A stretch of DNA of 15,567 bases from Solobacterium sp. (GCA_017475415.1 JAFVFM010000077.1:1-15567), one strand, 5' to 3'. Positions 6,985-13,977 are shown, numbered from the stretch's first letter. Numbers and translations: made by a program. The notes: generated by a model not told the origin, from the sequence alone.

Positions 6985-7418
6985 AGATATTAGTATTAAA
7001 TGGCCCTAATATGAATATGTTAGGCATTCGTGAAAAAGAAATCTATGGTGAAAAAAATTTTAATCTCTTAGTGAAAACAATAGAAGACTATGCCAAACGC
7101 AAAGGTATAGAAGTAGATTGTAGGCAAAGTAATCATGAAGGGGACTTGGTTGATTGGATTCAAAGTGCATATTTTCAACACTATGATGGTATTGTAATGA
7201 ATCCAGCTGCTTATACGCATACAAGTATCGCCATAGCTGATGCGATTAAGGCTATCGCTCCACTACCAGTGGTAGAAGTACATATTTCAGATATTGCAGA
7301 GAGGGATGAATTTAGACATCGTTCTTTCTGTAAGCCATATTGTATAGCCCAAATTAAAGGTAAGGGCTGGGATGGCTACTTAGAAGCGATAGATTTATTA
7401 ATGAAAGAAGGTATATAG
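6981..7418 (+). CDS. aroQ: 3-Dehydroquinate dehydratase, type II
   Basis: This enzyme dehydrates 3-dehydroquinate to 3-dehydroshikimate, the third pathway step. The 145 residues and motifs identify the type II (dodecameric) family: NGPNMNMLGIRE at 7-18, Tyr22 in EIYG, SNHEGDLVDWI, NPAAYTHTSIA starting at Asn74, and EVHISDIAERDEFRHRS with catalytic His101. The stop is TAG at 7416-7418. It is the last gene of the overlapping aro set. No hairpin terminator is visible before the next promoter at 7443-7451, so some read-through into the following two genes is possible. Confidence 0.96.
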   Translation: MKILVLNGPNMNMLGIREKEIYGEKNFNLLVKTIEDYAKRKGIEVDCRQSNHEGDLVDWIQSAYFQHYDGIVMNPAAYTHTSIAIADAIKAIAPLPVVEVHISDIAERDEFRHRSFCKPYCIAQIKGKGWDGYLEAIDLLMKEGI

Positions 7419-7442
7419 TTTGCCTTATTTTCTTTCTTGTTA

Positions 7443-7451
7443 TGCTATAAT
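7443..7451 (+). promoter_or_regulatory. Extended -10 promoter before the NusG-II / Gx pair
   Basis: TGC followed by a perfect TATAAT (7446-7451). The best -35 candidate, TTGCCT at 7420-7425, is 20 bases away, which is too far, so the promoter would rely on its extended -10. The predicted +1 is near 7458, only three bases before the ATG at 7461: a near-leaderless message. Confidence 0.6.
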
Positions 7452-7460
7452 GCATAGGAT

Positions 7461-7868
7461 ATGAAAAAGAAAGAAATATATGCATTGATTGTATTGGTTT
7501 GTATAGCTTTAGTAATGTTGGTGGTTTTGAATAAGAATAGACTTTTTTCGTCTAATTCTAGTACACAAGAAATACCAACAGAAGAAGCTAAGGGGGATTG
7601 GATAGCTGTAGGACATAGAGGGCATGTGATTCTTTATTTTGATAGTGGTATTGATGCTAAGCATACTGTAGAAGGCTTAGTAGGAAAAATGGAAATCGAA
7701 GTGAAGAATAAAGAATGGCATATTTCCTATGTGGATTGTCCGAATCATACTTGTGAAAAAATGGGTTGGATGAATATAGATAGTTGGGGTGTACCAATTA
7801 CTTGTTTACCAAATGATATTATTATCGTACCGAAAACAATGGCAGATACAATGGAGCTATTACCATGA
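7461..7868 (+). CDS. Membrane-anchored NusG domain II protein (EetA-like)
   Basis: This 135-residue protein has a positively charged start (MKKKE), one hydrophobic segment at about 6-23 and then an outward-facing domain. The domain matches the NusG domain II family of Firmicutes (not the transcription factor NusG itself), with WIAVGHRGHVILYF near 47-60, VDCPNHTC with Cys93 and Cys98, Cys115, and a closing LPNDIIIVP. The next gene encodes a Gx-transporter-like protein, a partner often found beside this family. In Listeria and Enterococcus a similar pair, EetA and EetB, takes part in flavin-based extracellular electron transfer. No flavin transferase or NADH dehydrogenase gene is in view, so that role is inference. 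The start is fixed by the signal anchor; only AGG two bases before the ATG could act as a ribosome binding site. The stop overlaps the next start as ATGA. Confidence 0.78.
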   Translation: MKKKEIYALIVLVCIALVMLVVLNKNRLFSSNSSTQEIPTEEAKGDWIAVGHRGHVILYFDSGIDAKHTVEGLVGKMEIEVKNKEWHISYVDCPNHTCEKMGWMNIDSWGVPITCLPNDIIIVPKTMADTMELLP

Positions 7869-8371
7869 ATATAAAAAAGAATAAGCAGTTCACTTATTTA
7901 GCCTTACTTTCTGCAATGGCAATTACATTAAACTTATTAGAAACGGCAATGATTCCTCCATTGATGGGTGTTTTTCGTGTGGGTTTAGCGAATATTATCG
8001 CCTTATTAGCACTAAAAATATTAGGAATGAAAGAGATGATTATTGTAAATTTAATGCGTGTATTAATTGGTAATTTAATAAGTGGGCGTTTTTTGGGTAG
8101 TTCCTTTTGGATTTCATTGGCAGGAGTATGCTTATCTACTTTGGTATTAATCCTAATGGAAAAGATGCAATCTTCTCTATTATTTACTTCGATTGCATCT
8201 TCTGTTGCGCACTCTATTGGCCAAGTATTGGTGGTTATGTTTTTTTATCAACAACCTTGGATGCTTAGCTTTTTGCCTTATTTCTTATTGGTATCTATAC
8301 CTACAGGTTTACTAACTGGTTATGTTTCTTCCATTGCAATACGCCGCGTTAAGCCATTAAGGATAGGCTAG
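7865..8371 (+). CDS. Gx transporter family membrane protein (EetB-like; HepS component I family)
   Basis: This 168-residue protein is strongly hydrophobic with about five membrane segments. The opening (FTYLALLSAMAITLNLLE) and the PPLMGVFRVGLANIIALLAL segment are typical of the Gx transporter family. That family is often labelled heptaprenyl diphosphate synthase component I and resembles the substrate-binding (S) units of ECF transporters. The substrate is unknown; isoprenoid- or flavin-linked roles have been proposed for relatives. No HepT-like polyprenyl synthase follows here. The gene overlaps the NusG-II gene by ATGA, and the two are likely made together. Its 3' end lies inside a terminator hairpin and meets the rarA tail on the other strand. 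Confidence 0.77.
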   Translation: MNIKKNKQFTYLALLSAMAITLNLLETAMIPPLMGVFRVGLANIIALLALKILGMKEMIIVNLMRVLIGNLISGRFLGSSFWISLAGVCLSTLVLILMEKMQSSLLFTSIASSVAHSIGQVLVVMFFYQQPWMLSFLPYFLLVSIPTGLLTGYVSSIAIRRVKPLRIG

Positions 8372-8386
8372 CGGCTTTTCTTTTTG
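8343..8386 (+). terminator. Intrinsic terminator overlapping the end of the Gx gene
   Basis: GCCGC (8343-8347) pairs with GCGGC (8371-8375), and AGCC (8352-8355) pairs with GGCT (8366-8369) inside it. The T-rich run TTTTCTTTTT follows. The stop codon TAG lies within the hairpin. It ends the plus-strand unit that converges on rarA. Confidence 0.7.
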
Positions 8387-8469
8387 ATTTCTTCTTTGAT
8401 TTTTTTAATTTGTTGTTTACGCTCTTTGACTCTTTTTTCTACTCCTTCTTCACTTGGTAAATAATATTA
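8368..8469 (-). pseudogene. Detached in-frame C-terminal tail of rarA
   Basis: Reading on past the rarA stop on the minus strand, a second TAA (8467-8469) follows at once. Then 32 sense codons remain in the same frame, starting YYLPSEEGVEKRVKERKQQ and ending at TAG (8368-8370). This matches the usual end of RarA proteins, where LPxxLK(G/D) is followed by a YY-P-x-x-x-G-x-E-K segment and a basic helix. The tail has no ATG of its own. It thus looks like the original end of rarA, cut off by two tandem TAA codons. It may be a recent truncation, or a sequencing or assembly error in the ATAATAATATTATT stretch. It also fills the gap of about 100 bases between the convergent genes. Confidence 0.72.
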
Positions 8470-9699
8470 TTATCCTTTTAATGAATAAGGTAAGCATTCC
8501 ATAGCGGTGATATGGCCTTCATAATCATGTGCATATTGATAATCTTTACCATAGCCTAATTCTTCCATTAGCTTAGTCGGAGCATTGCGTATATGTAATG
8601 GTACAGGCTCATCTAGCATATTTCTTGCATCATTTGCGGCAGTCATATAGGCTACTTCTAAAGAATTTGATTTAGGAGCTAGAGAACAAAATACTACAGC
8701 ATGTGTTAAATGTACGCTGCATTCTGGCATGCCAATAAATTGGCATGCTTGAAAGGCATCAATGGCTATACCTAAGGCTCTACTATCTGCCATGCCAATA
8801 TCTTCTGAAGCAAAACGCACAATGCGACGCGCTATATAAAGTGGATTTTCGCCAGCTTCTAACATGCGTGCTAACCAATATACAGCAGCATCGACATCAC
8901 TATTACGCATAGATTTATGTAGAGCACTAATGATATTGTAATGTTCTTCACCATTTTTATCATATAGTAAGGCTTTTCCTTGTATACATTGTTCTACAAC
9001 ATCTTTGGTGACTTCGGAATGCCTTGCATCCCCATGCCCGTTCATTACCGCAAGTTCTAATGTATTTAAGGCGACACGAGCATCACCATTAGCGTAATTG
9101 GCGATTAAATAAAGTAAATCATCATCCATAATGACTTCCCAATCCGCAAAACCACGAGGATCCTTTAAGGCTTTCTTTAATAAGCTAACGAGTTGCTCAG
9201 TGTCCAATGCATTTAAGGTGAATACTTTACAGCGTGATAAAAGAGCGTTATTGATTTCAAAAGATGGGTTTTCGGTAGTTGCCCCAATGAGTATAATGCT
9301 ACCTTTTTCCACAAAAGGTAAAAAGGCATCTTGTAGAGCCTTATTAAAGCGATGTATTTCATCGACAAAGACAATCGTCTTCTGTCCCATACTACGCGCT
9401 TCTTCTGCTTTATTCATTACTTCTTTGATTTCTTTAATGCCACTAGTTACAGCAGAAAAAATAATAAAATGACTTTTCGTATAATTGGCTATAATTTTCG
9501 CTAATGTAGTTTTACCAACACCAGGAGGACCCCAAAAAATCATAGATTGTACTTCGTCACGATCAATCATGCGTTTGAGAATTTTGTCATCGCTTAAAAG
9601 ATGCGTTTGGCCCATATATTCTTCCAATGTAGTAGGGCGCATACGATCTGCTAAAGGTCCGGTTTTCTCACGATCATCAAATAAAGAATATTCATTCAT
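8470..9699 (-). CDS. rarA: Replication-associated recombination protein A (AAA+ ATPase)
   Basis: RarA (MgsA) is an AAA+ ATPase related to clamp loaders and RuvB that acts at stalled replication forks. The 409 residues show RPTTLEEYMGQ near 21-31, Walker A GPPGVGKTT at 57-65, Walker B FVDEIHRF with Asp113-Glu114, the sensor GATTEN at 139-144, and the C-terminal tetramerisation region with ARMLEAGENPLYIARRIVR and HDYEGH. Family members usually continue about 30-40 residues beyond this stop (E. coli, 447), and that tail is present in frame after TAATAA (see 8368-8469). The ATPase core is intact, so the truncated protein may still work. The start ATG at 9699 has only a weak upstream site. A TAAAAT box 9 bases before the ATG without a clear -35 could be its promoter, again near-leaderless. 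It is convergent with the Gx gene and divergent from the MATE gene. Confidence 0.94.
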   Translation of the reverse strand: MNEYSLFDDREKTGPLADRMRPTTLEEYMGQTHLLSDDKILKRMIDRDEVQSMIFWGPPGVGKTTLAKIIANYTKSHFIIFSAVTSGIKEIKEVMNKAEEARSMGQKTIVFVDEIHRFNKALQDAFLPFVEKGSIILIGATTENPSFEINNALLSRCKVFTLNALDTEQLVSLLKKALKDPRGFADWEVIMDDDLLYLIANYANGDARVALNTLELAVMNGHGDARHSEVTKDVVEQCIQGKALLYDKNGEEHYNIISALHKSMRNSDVDAAVYWLARMLEAGENPLYIARRIVRFASEDIGMADSRALGIAIDAFQACQFIGMPECSVHLTHAVVFCSLAPKSNSLEVAYMTAANDARNMLDEPVPLHIRNAPTKLMEELGYGKDYQYAHDYEGHITAMECLPYSLKG

Positions 9700-9749
9700 A
9701 CTGTTTTTATTTTACCTTAAAACAATGAAAAAGCGTAGAATTCTCAATC

Positions 9750-9778
9750 TTGAAAGGAAAGTTGTCTCGTGGTAGGAT
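9750..9778 (+). promoter_or_regulatory. Possible extended -10 promoter for the MATE gene
   Basis: TTGAAA (9750-9755), 17 bases, then TAGGAT (9773-9778) preceded by TGG. The predicted +1 is 9785, one base before the ATG at 9786. The same GGTAGGA also reads as a Shine-Dalgarno sequence 8 bases before the ATG, so the two readings compete. Confidence 0.42.
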
Positions 9779-9785
9779 TGTTTGC

Positions 9786-11144
9786 ATGAGCGCAAAAACG
9801 AAGGTAATGACAGAAGGAAATCCTGCAAAGATTATTTTTTTCTTTTCTTTGCCCCTCATGGCTGCTAATGTACTACAACAAGTTTATGTGATGACTGATA
9901 CACTAATCATTAGTCGAACTTTAGGAGTGGATGCCTTGGCGGCTATGGCTAGTGCAGATTGGTTTAGCTTTATGATGATTAGTATTGTACAAGCCTTAAC
10001 GCAAGGTTTTGCGATACTTGTTGCTCAAGACTTCGGTGCACAAAAGTTAAAGCATCTTCAAAAAACATTAGCGACTTCCCTTAAATTAACCATTATATTT
10101 ACGATTTTGTTAACTATAATTTCTGTTTTATCCATTCAACCTATGCTGAATTTACAACATACACCATCTTCTATTGCACCAATCGCTTATGAATATTTAT
10201 ATTATTTGTTTTTAGGAGTGCCAGCTTTTATGTTATTTAATTTTGGCTCTGCTATTTTACGGGCTTTTGGTAATGCGAAGTCGCCGATGATTGCAATGGT
10301 TGTTTCTACTATAGTAAATATTGGCTTAGATATTCTTTTTGTGCCTATTTTAGGGTGGGGTGTAAAAGGGGCTGCTATTGCAACAGTTATTGCTCAACTT
10401 CTTTCTGGCTTATTCTGTATCTATGTCATAAAAGGAGTGGATGTCATTTTTATTAAGAAAGAAGATTTTAAGAGAGAAAAAGGCTTGGATGAAGAATTGA
10501 TTAAATTAAGTTGGCCATTAATTTTACAGAATCTAACGATTGCGATTGGTGGTATATTTGTAACAAGTAAGGTGAATGAATTCGATATAGCGCATATTGC
10601 AGGTTTTACAGCAATGAATAAATTATTTGGTATTCTTGAATTAGCGGCGATAGCCTATGGTTATTCTATGATTACGTATATTGCCCAAAATTATGGCGCT
10701 AAGCGTAATGATCGCCTACGCTCAGGTGTGAAGGCAAGTATTATTCTAGGTGTTCTAACAGCCTTTATGATAGGTGTTTTCTTAATTCTATTTGGCAATC
10801 AATTAATTGGTATGTTTTTGGTTGGTGAAGCAAGCGTTGTCAGTGAAGCACAATTTATTGGATATGATATGTTGCGCTTATTTGCGTACTTATTATCCAT
10901 TCTTTATGTATTAATTATTATTCGCTCCATTTTACAAGGCTTTGGGGATACGTTAATGCCTATGTTATCTGGGGTTGCAGAATTAATTGCTCGCTTATTC
11001 TTTGTCTTTGTAATGACAAGATTTATTGGCTGGGAGGCTCTAAAATGGTCGGAACCTGCAGCTTGGATAGCAGCAGATATTGTATTAATTGGTAGTTTAT
11101 TGCGTATTTTAAAACAAATTGATCAAAAAGCAAGTGAAATATAA
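9786..11144 (+). CDS. MATE family multidrug efflux transporter
   Basis: This 452-residue inner-membrane protein has about twelve hydrophobic segments in two similar halves. The N-terminus, TEGNPAKIIFFFSLPLMAANVLQQVYVMTDTLIISRTLG, is typical of the MATE (NorM/MepA-like) family, which exports drugs and toxic cations using a Na or H gradient. A polar loop near residues 210-235 joins the halves, and SxxLQGFGDT-like wording recurs late (RSILQGFGDT), as in the family. The ATG at 9786 is chosen over the TTG at 9750 because the family starts close to TEG-P-K and GGTAGGA precedes it. The substrate cannot be told from sequence. It is divergent from rarA and followed by a strong terminator. Confidence 0.92.
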   Translation: MSAKTKVMTEGNPAKIIFFFSLPLMAANVLQQVYVMTDTLIISRTLGVDALAAMASADWFSFMMISIVQALTQGFAILVAQDFGAQKLKHLQKTLATSLKLTIIFTILLTIISVLSIQPMLNLQHTPSSIAPIAYEYLYYLFLGVPAFMLFNFGSAILRAFGNAKSPMIAMVVSTIVNIGLDILFVPILGWGVKGAAIATVIAQLLSGLFCIYVIKGVDVIFIKKEDFKREKGLDEELIKLSWPLILQNLTIAIGGIFVTSKVNEFDIAHIAGFTAMNKLFGILELAAIAYGYSMITYIAQNYGAKRNDRLRSGVKASIILGVLTAFMIGVFLILFGNQLIGMFLVGEASVVSEAQFIGYDMLRLFAYLLSILYVLIIIRSILQGFGDTLMPMLSGVAELIARLFFVFVMTRFIGWEALKWSEPAAWIAADIVLIGSLLRILKQIDQKASEI

Positions 11145-11153
11145 ATAGATTAT

Positions 11154-11189
11154 AAAATATAGTATATGTATTTATGCTATATTTTTTTT
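11154..11189 (+). terminator. Intrinsic terminator after the MATE gene
   Basis: The stem is 11154-11166 with 11173-11185 (13 bp, one G-U), mostly A-T, with a six-base loop and a run of eight T (11182-11189). It ends right at the Shine-Dalgarno GAGGA of the next gene, as in the aroB leader. No leader peptide or alternative hairpin was found here. Confidence 0.75.
11175..11183 (+). promoter_or_regulatory. Possible extended -10 promoter inside the terminator stem
   Basis: TGC followed by TATATT (11178-11183) forms part of the 3' arm of the terminator hairpin. The predicted +1 is about 11190, the first G of GAGGA, giving a 12-base leader before the ATG at 11202. There is no clear -35. It is suggested because the next gene otherwise lacks a promoter beyond the terminator. 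Confidence 0.38.
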
Positions 11190-11201
11190 GAGGAAAAGAT
11201 T

Positions 11202-12830
11202 ATGAAATTGGTAGAAGAATTAAATTATTGTGATAAAGGTCATGTTTTTAATAAATATGCAAGGATTGTATATAACTTTAAAGACTATGAAAAAATCACA
11301 AAGAAGAAGATGATGCAAGAAATCATTGATGCATACAATAATAATGAAGAAATGATTTCTGAATTAGTGAGTAAAAAAGAAAGAGATTTTTTAATTTACT
11401 TTCGAAAATTAGACACAAAACAAATGTCAGAAGAATGGCATAAAAAAGAAGATTTACTAAAGGGACTGTCTTATGGAGAAAAAATGAAACATTCTCCCTT
11501 AGCGCAATTGAATCAGAAATATTGGTGGGAAATAAGAGAACTAAGAGATAAATGTTTGTTATCCTATGATTTTGCGAATGGCACTGTTTACGTGCCAGAA
11601 GAATTGGAGAAAGTCATTAATCAATATCTAGATAAACCACTTCATCCCAATAAGAAGAATGTGGATCAATTCATTTCTTTGGCATTAGGCTTTTTAAAAA
11701 GAATAGGGGAAATTCCTTTAGATATATTTGTAAAAATAATAAAAGATATAACAGGTATTAAAGAAGAAACGATCCTTGGCTTTTTGCATTCTTATGTAGG
11801 ACATTTTTATACCTACATATACGAAAAAGAAGTTGAAGATATAGATAAATCTATACCTATGATTTGTTTCAGTGAATATTACCAGTATTTAGAGGAATTA
11901 GATGCAGCAAAAAAAGATAAGGCGTATTCGAATAATCAAGAGGTAGATTATCGTTCTTTTGAAAAGATATTCAATGAAGGTTTTGACACCACAATACCTT
12001 CAGTTAGAAAGATGATGAAAGAATTATTAAAGGACGATGCAAATAATGCAACTATGTTATTTGAAAATATTGATCAAGCAAGATTACTTGGAACTACCGA
12101 TGAGGTCGACATTATTTTAAATCTCTTTTTAACAGGTGAAGAAGAGGAAAAGGAAAAAAAGATAGAGTTAATTCATAAGGCTCTAGAAGAAATGCCTTCG
12201 GCTGCTTATGGAGGCTTAGCACCAAAAGTAGCGAAAAGAAATATTGAGGAACGCGAAGCTTATCATAAAAAAAGAATAGATGAATATACACCACAAGGTG
12301 ATGCTTGTTTAGGTGAAGAGGAAGCAGCTCAATTCTATCGTGTTTATATGGCTTTATTAGAATATGTGAATCAAAAATATAGAATTGTTTGGAATTGTAG
12401 GCTATTAGAAAGTGATAGTGTCGATCCTGCTGATATTTCTGAAATATCTGAATATGTATTTAGAAATCCAAAAAAGATCATTAAGGAATATGTTAAAGCT
12501 AATCCATTTGGCCTCAGCAAGGAAGATCTAGGTATTACGAAGGGCTTTGTGCGAGGAAAAGAAGAAACATTTATTTTACATCGTTTTGAAGAAAACTATA
12601 CAGTTTTCTGTGATGATTATAAGAGCTATATGGTAAAAGGTTTGGTAGACAATATAGATGAAATTATTGATCCATATTCTTTACCAACAGTTGTTCGAAC
12701 GGTATTATTGCCATATAAAAATGGCATTGTATTTAATGGTGTAATTTCTGATTATCAATTTGGACATGAAACAATGCCAATAGAAGCACTAGAAAATCTA
12801 GATACATTACCTAAAATATATAAACTTTAA
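11202..12830 (+). CDS. Uncharacterised 542-residue protein
   Basis: I do not recognise this protein. It has no signal peptide or membrane segment, is rich in Lys, Glu and aromatic residues, and looks helical and cytoplasmic. Residues about 1-250 include repeated acidic-basic helices. Further in is PSAAYGGLAPKVAKRN, then an EYTPQGDACLGEEEAAQF stretch. The last 100 residues are probably a mixed alpha/beta domain (NPFGLSKEDLGITKGF, then a FILHRFEENYTVFCDDY strand pattern), ending LPKIYKL. GDACLG stands where some SEC-C-type proteins have a CPCG zinc motif, but the cysteines are not there, so I do not assign that family. The start at ATG 11202 is chosen for GAGGA at 11190-11194; the longer frame from 11166 begins inside the terminator hairpin. 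The gene stands alone between two terminators. Confidence 0.85.
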   Translation: MKLVEELNYCDKGHVFNKYARIVYNFKDYEKITKKKMMQEIIDAYNNNEEMISELVSKKERDFLIYFRKLDTKQMSEEWHKKEDLLKGLSYGEKMKHSPLAQLNQKYWWEIRELRDKCLLSYDFANGTVYVPEELEKVINQYLDKPLHPNKKNVDQFISLALGFLKRIGEIPLDIFVKIIKDITGIKEETILGFLHSYVGHFYTYIYEKEVEDIDKSIPMICFSEYYQYLEELDAAKKDKAYSNNQEVDYRSFEKIFNEGFDTTIPSVRKMMKELLKDDANNATMLFENIDQARLLGTTDEVDIILNLFLTGEEEEKEKKIELIHKALEEMPSAAYGGLAPKVAKRNIEEREAYHKKRIDEYTPQGDACLGEEEAAQFYRVYMALLEYVNQKYRIVWNCRLLESDSVDPADISEISEYVFRNPKKIIKEYVKANPFGLSKEDLGITKGFVRGKEETFILHRFEENYTVFCDDYKSYMVKGLVDNIDEIIDPYSLPTVVRTVLLPYKNGIVFNGVISDYQFGHETMPIEALENLDTLPKIYKL

Positions 12831-12833
12831 TAC

Positions 12834-12857
12834 ATAGCCTCTAAGGAGGCTATTTTT
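12834..12857 (+). terminator. Intrinsic terminator after the uncharacterised gene
   Basis: ATAGCCTC (12834-12841) pairs with GAGGCTAT (12846-12853) around a TAAG loop. TTTTT follows (12853-12857). It starts four bases after the stop codon. Confidence 0.9.
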
Positions 12858-12861
12858 GTAT

Positions 12862-12885
12862 AAAAAAATGATCCATTTAAGGATC
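12862..12885 (-). terminator. Terminator of the tRNA operon
   Basis: On the minus strand GATCC (12885-12881) pairs with GGATC (12874-12870) across a six-base loop. An A and then seven T follow (12868-12862). The stem is short, but its place just after the tRNA genes fits. Confidence 0.65.
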
Positions 12886-12898
12886 TTACTTAATCAAG

Positions 12899-12969
12899 CA
12901 GGGGCAGAGAGAATCGAACTCCCATCAGCGGTTTTGGAGACCGATGTACTACCATTGTACGATGCCCCT
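12899..12969 (-). tRNA. tRNA-Trp (anticodon CCA)
   Basis: The 71-base gene folds into a full cloverleaf. The acceptor AGGGGCA/TGCCCCT is perfect (7 bp), the D stem is GTAC/GTAC with the loop AATGGTA, and the anticodon loop is CTCCAAA (CCA, reading UGG). The variable loop is TGAT, and the T arm is GGGAG-TTCGATT-CTCTC. The discriminator is G, as expected for tRNA-Trp. The anticodon stem has a T-C mismatch at pair 27-43 and only four good pairs. The 3' CCA is not encoded and must be added. Confidence 0.93.
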
Positions 12970-12979
12970 ACAAAAAAAG

Positions 12980-13053
12980 TGACGCGTACGGGATTCGAAC
13001 CCGTGAGTGCCGCCGTGAAAGGGCGGTGTGTTAAGCCGCTTCACCAACGCGCC
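12980..13053 (-). tRNA. tRNA-Glu (anticodon TTC)
   Basis: The 74-base gene has the acceptor GGCGCGT/ACGCGTC (one G-U), a D arm with GCGG in the loop, the anticodon stem CCGCC/GGCGG with the loop CTTTCAC (UUC, reading GAA/GAG), and the T arm ACGGG-TTCGAAT-CCCGT. The discriminator is A, and CCA is not encoded. It is transcribed first, with tRNA-Trp 10 bases downstream. Confidence 0.95.
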
Positions 13054-13064
13054 GTTGCTTGAAA

Positions 13065-13093
13065 ATATTACCACATTATTTTTTATAAGACAA
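13065..13093 (-). promoter_or_regulatory. Promoter of the tRNA-Glu/Trp operon
   Basis: On the minus strand TTGTCT (13093-13088), 17 bases, then TAATAT (13070-13065) preceded by TGG (extended -10). It lies 11 bases before the tRNA-Glu 5' end and back to back with the udp promoter. Confidence 0.6.
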
Positions 13094-13100
13094 TAGGTAA

Positions 13101-13130
13101 TTGAAATTTTTTTTTAGAAATGTATATAAT
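13101..13130 (+). promoter_or_regulatory. Promoter of udp
   Basis: TTGAAA (13101-13106), 18 bases including a T run, then a perfect TATAAT (13125-13130). The predicted +1 is near 13137, leaving a 28-base leader with AAAGGA at 13151-13156. Confidence 0.72.
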
Positions 13131-13147
13131 GTATCTATAAATACATT
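13128..13147 (+). repeat. Inverted repeat over the udp -10 region
   Basis: AATGTAT (13128-13134) and ATACATT (13141-13147) are perfect inverted arms around CTATAA. The repeat overlaps the -10 and the likely start site, a position suited to a repressor operator. AT-rich chance palindromes are common, so this is tentative. Confidence 0.35.
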
Positions 13148-13164
13148 TTGAAAGGATAATTATT

Positions 13165-13941
13165 ATGATTGATTATGCAGAAGGTAGTGGTAAACAGTAT
13201 CATATCGGCTTAGCTCCGGGTGATGTAGGACGTTATGTATTTTTGCCAGGTGACCCAAAGCGGTGCGCTAAAATTGCGAAGTATTTAGAAGATGCAGAAT
13301 TTGTAGCAGATAGTAGAGAGTATATGACTTATACTGGCTACTTAGCTGGTGAAAAGGTTTCTGTCATGTCTACTGGTATGGGTGGACCAAGTGCAGCAAT
13401 AGGTATGGAAGAACTTGTTGCGATTGGGGCAGATACATTTATTCGTATCGGTACTTGCGGGGGAATGGATGTAAATGTAAAAAGTGGTGATTTAGTTATT
13501 GCGACTGGAGCAATTCGTATGGAAGGTACTTCCGCTGAATATTCACCAATTGAATTTCCAGCTGTAGCAGATTTAGATGTCATTAATGCTTTAGTAGAAG
13601 GTTCAAGACAATTAGGTGTTCCTTATCACACGGGTGTTGTGCAATGTAAGGATGCTTTCTATGGCCAACATAGACCAGAAACATTACCTAATGGTGCAGA
13701 CTTAATGCGTAAATGGGATGCATGGGTAAAGATGGGTGCTAAGGCTTCAGAAATGGAAAGTGCTGCCTTATTTATCGTAGCTTCTTATTTACATGTAAGA
13801 TGTGGAACGATTTTGCTTACGGTAGCGAATCAAGAGCGTGCAAAAGCAGGCTTGGATAATCCACAAGTACATGATACGGATACCGCAACACGTGCTGCCA
13901 TTAAGGCAATGAAGTATCTAATTGAAAACGATAGTAAATAG
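13165..13941 (+). CDS. udp: Uridine phosphorylase
   Basis: Udp cleaves uridine with phosphate to uracil and ribose 1-phosphate, salvaging pyrimidine nucleosides in the cytoplasm. The protein has 258 residues, the family norm. It shows LPGDPKRC near 28-35 (phosphate site), RIGTCGG at 94-100 with Arg94, [12 protein letters not shown], and EMESAALF starting at Glu196, where the Glu contacts ribose. The QH-PE stretch and [17 protein letters not shown] favour uridine over purine nucleoside phosphorylase. ATG 13165 has AAAGGA at eight bases. The gene stands as a single unit between its own promoter and the terminator at 13950-13973, apart from the divergent tRNA genes. Confidence 0.94.
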   Translation: MIDYAEGSGKQYHIGLAPGDVGRYVFLPGDPKRCAKIAKYLEDAEFVADSREYMTYTGYLAGEKVSVMSTGMGGPSAAIGMEELVAIGADTFIRIGTCGGMDVNVKSGDLVIATGAIRMEGTSAEYSPIEFPAVADLDVINALVEGSRQLGVPYHTGVVQCKDAFYGQHRPETLPNGADLMRKWDAWVKMGAKASEMESAALFIVASYLHVRCGTILLTVANQERAKAGLDNPQVHDTDTATRAAIKAMKYLIENDSK

Positions 13942-13949
13942 TAATAAAG

Positions 13950-13973
13950 AGTGTGGCCTAGCTACACTTTTTT
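13950..13973 (+). terminator. Intrinsic terminator after udp
   Basis: AGTGTGGC (13950-13957) pairs with GCTACACT (13961-13968, one G-U) around a CTA loop. Six T follow (13968-13973). Confidence 0.88.
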
Positions 13974-13977
13974 CTTA

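Noticed and set aside
9131..9775. Plus-strand frames opposite rarA
   Set aside because: They lie antisense to strong AAA+ motifs and lack start signals; shadows of rarA.
12856..13062. 68-codon plus-strand frame with RTGFEPV-like wording
   Set aside because: It is the antisense of the tRNA-Trp and tRNA-Glu genes; such frames are a known annotation artefact.
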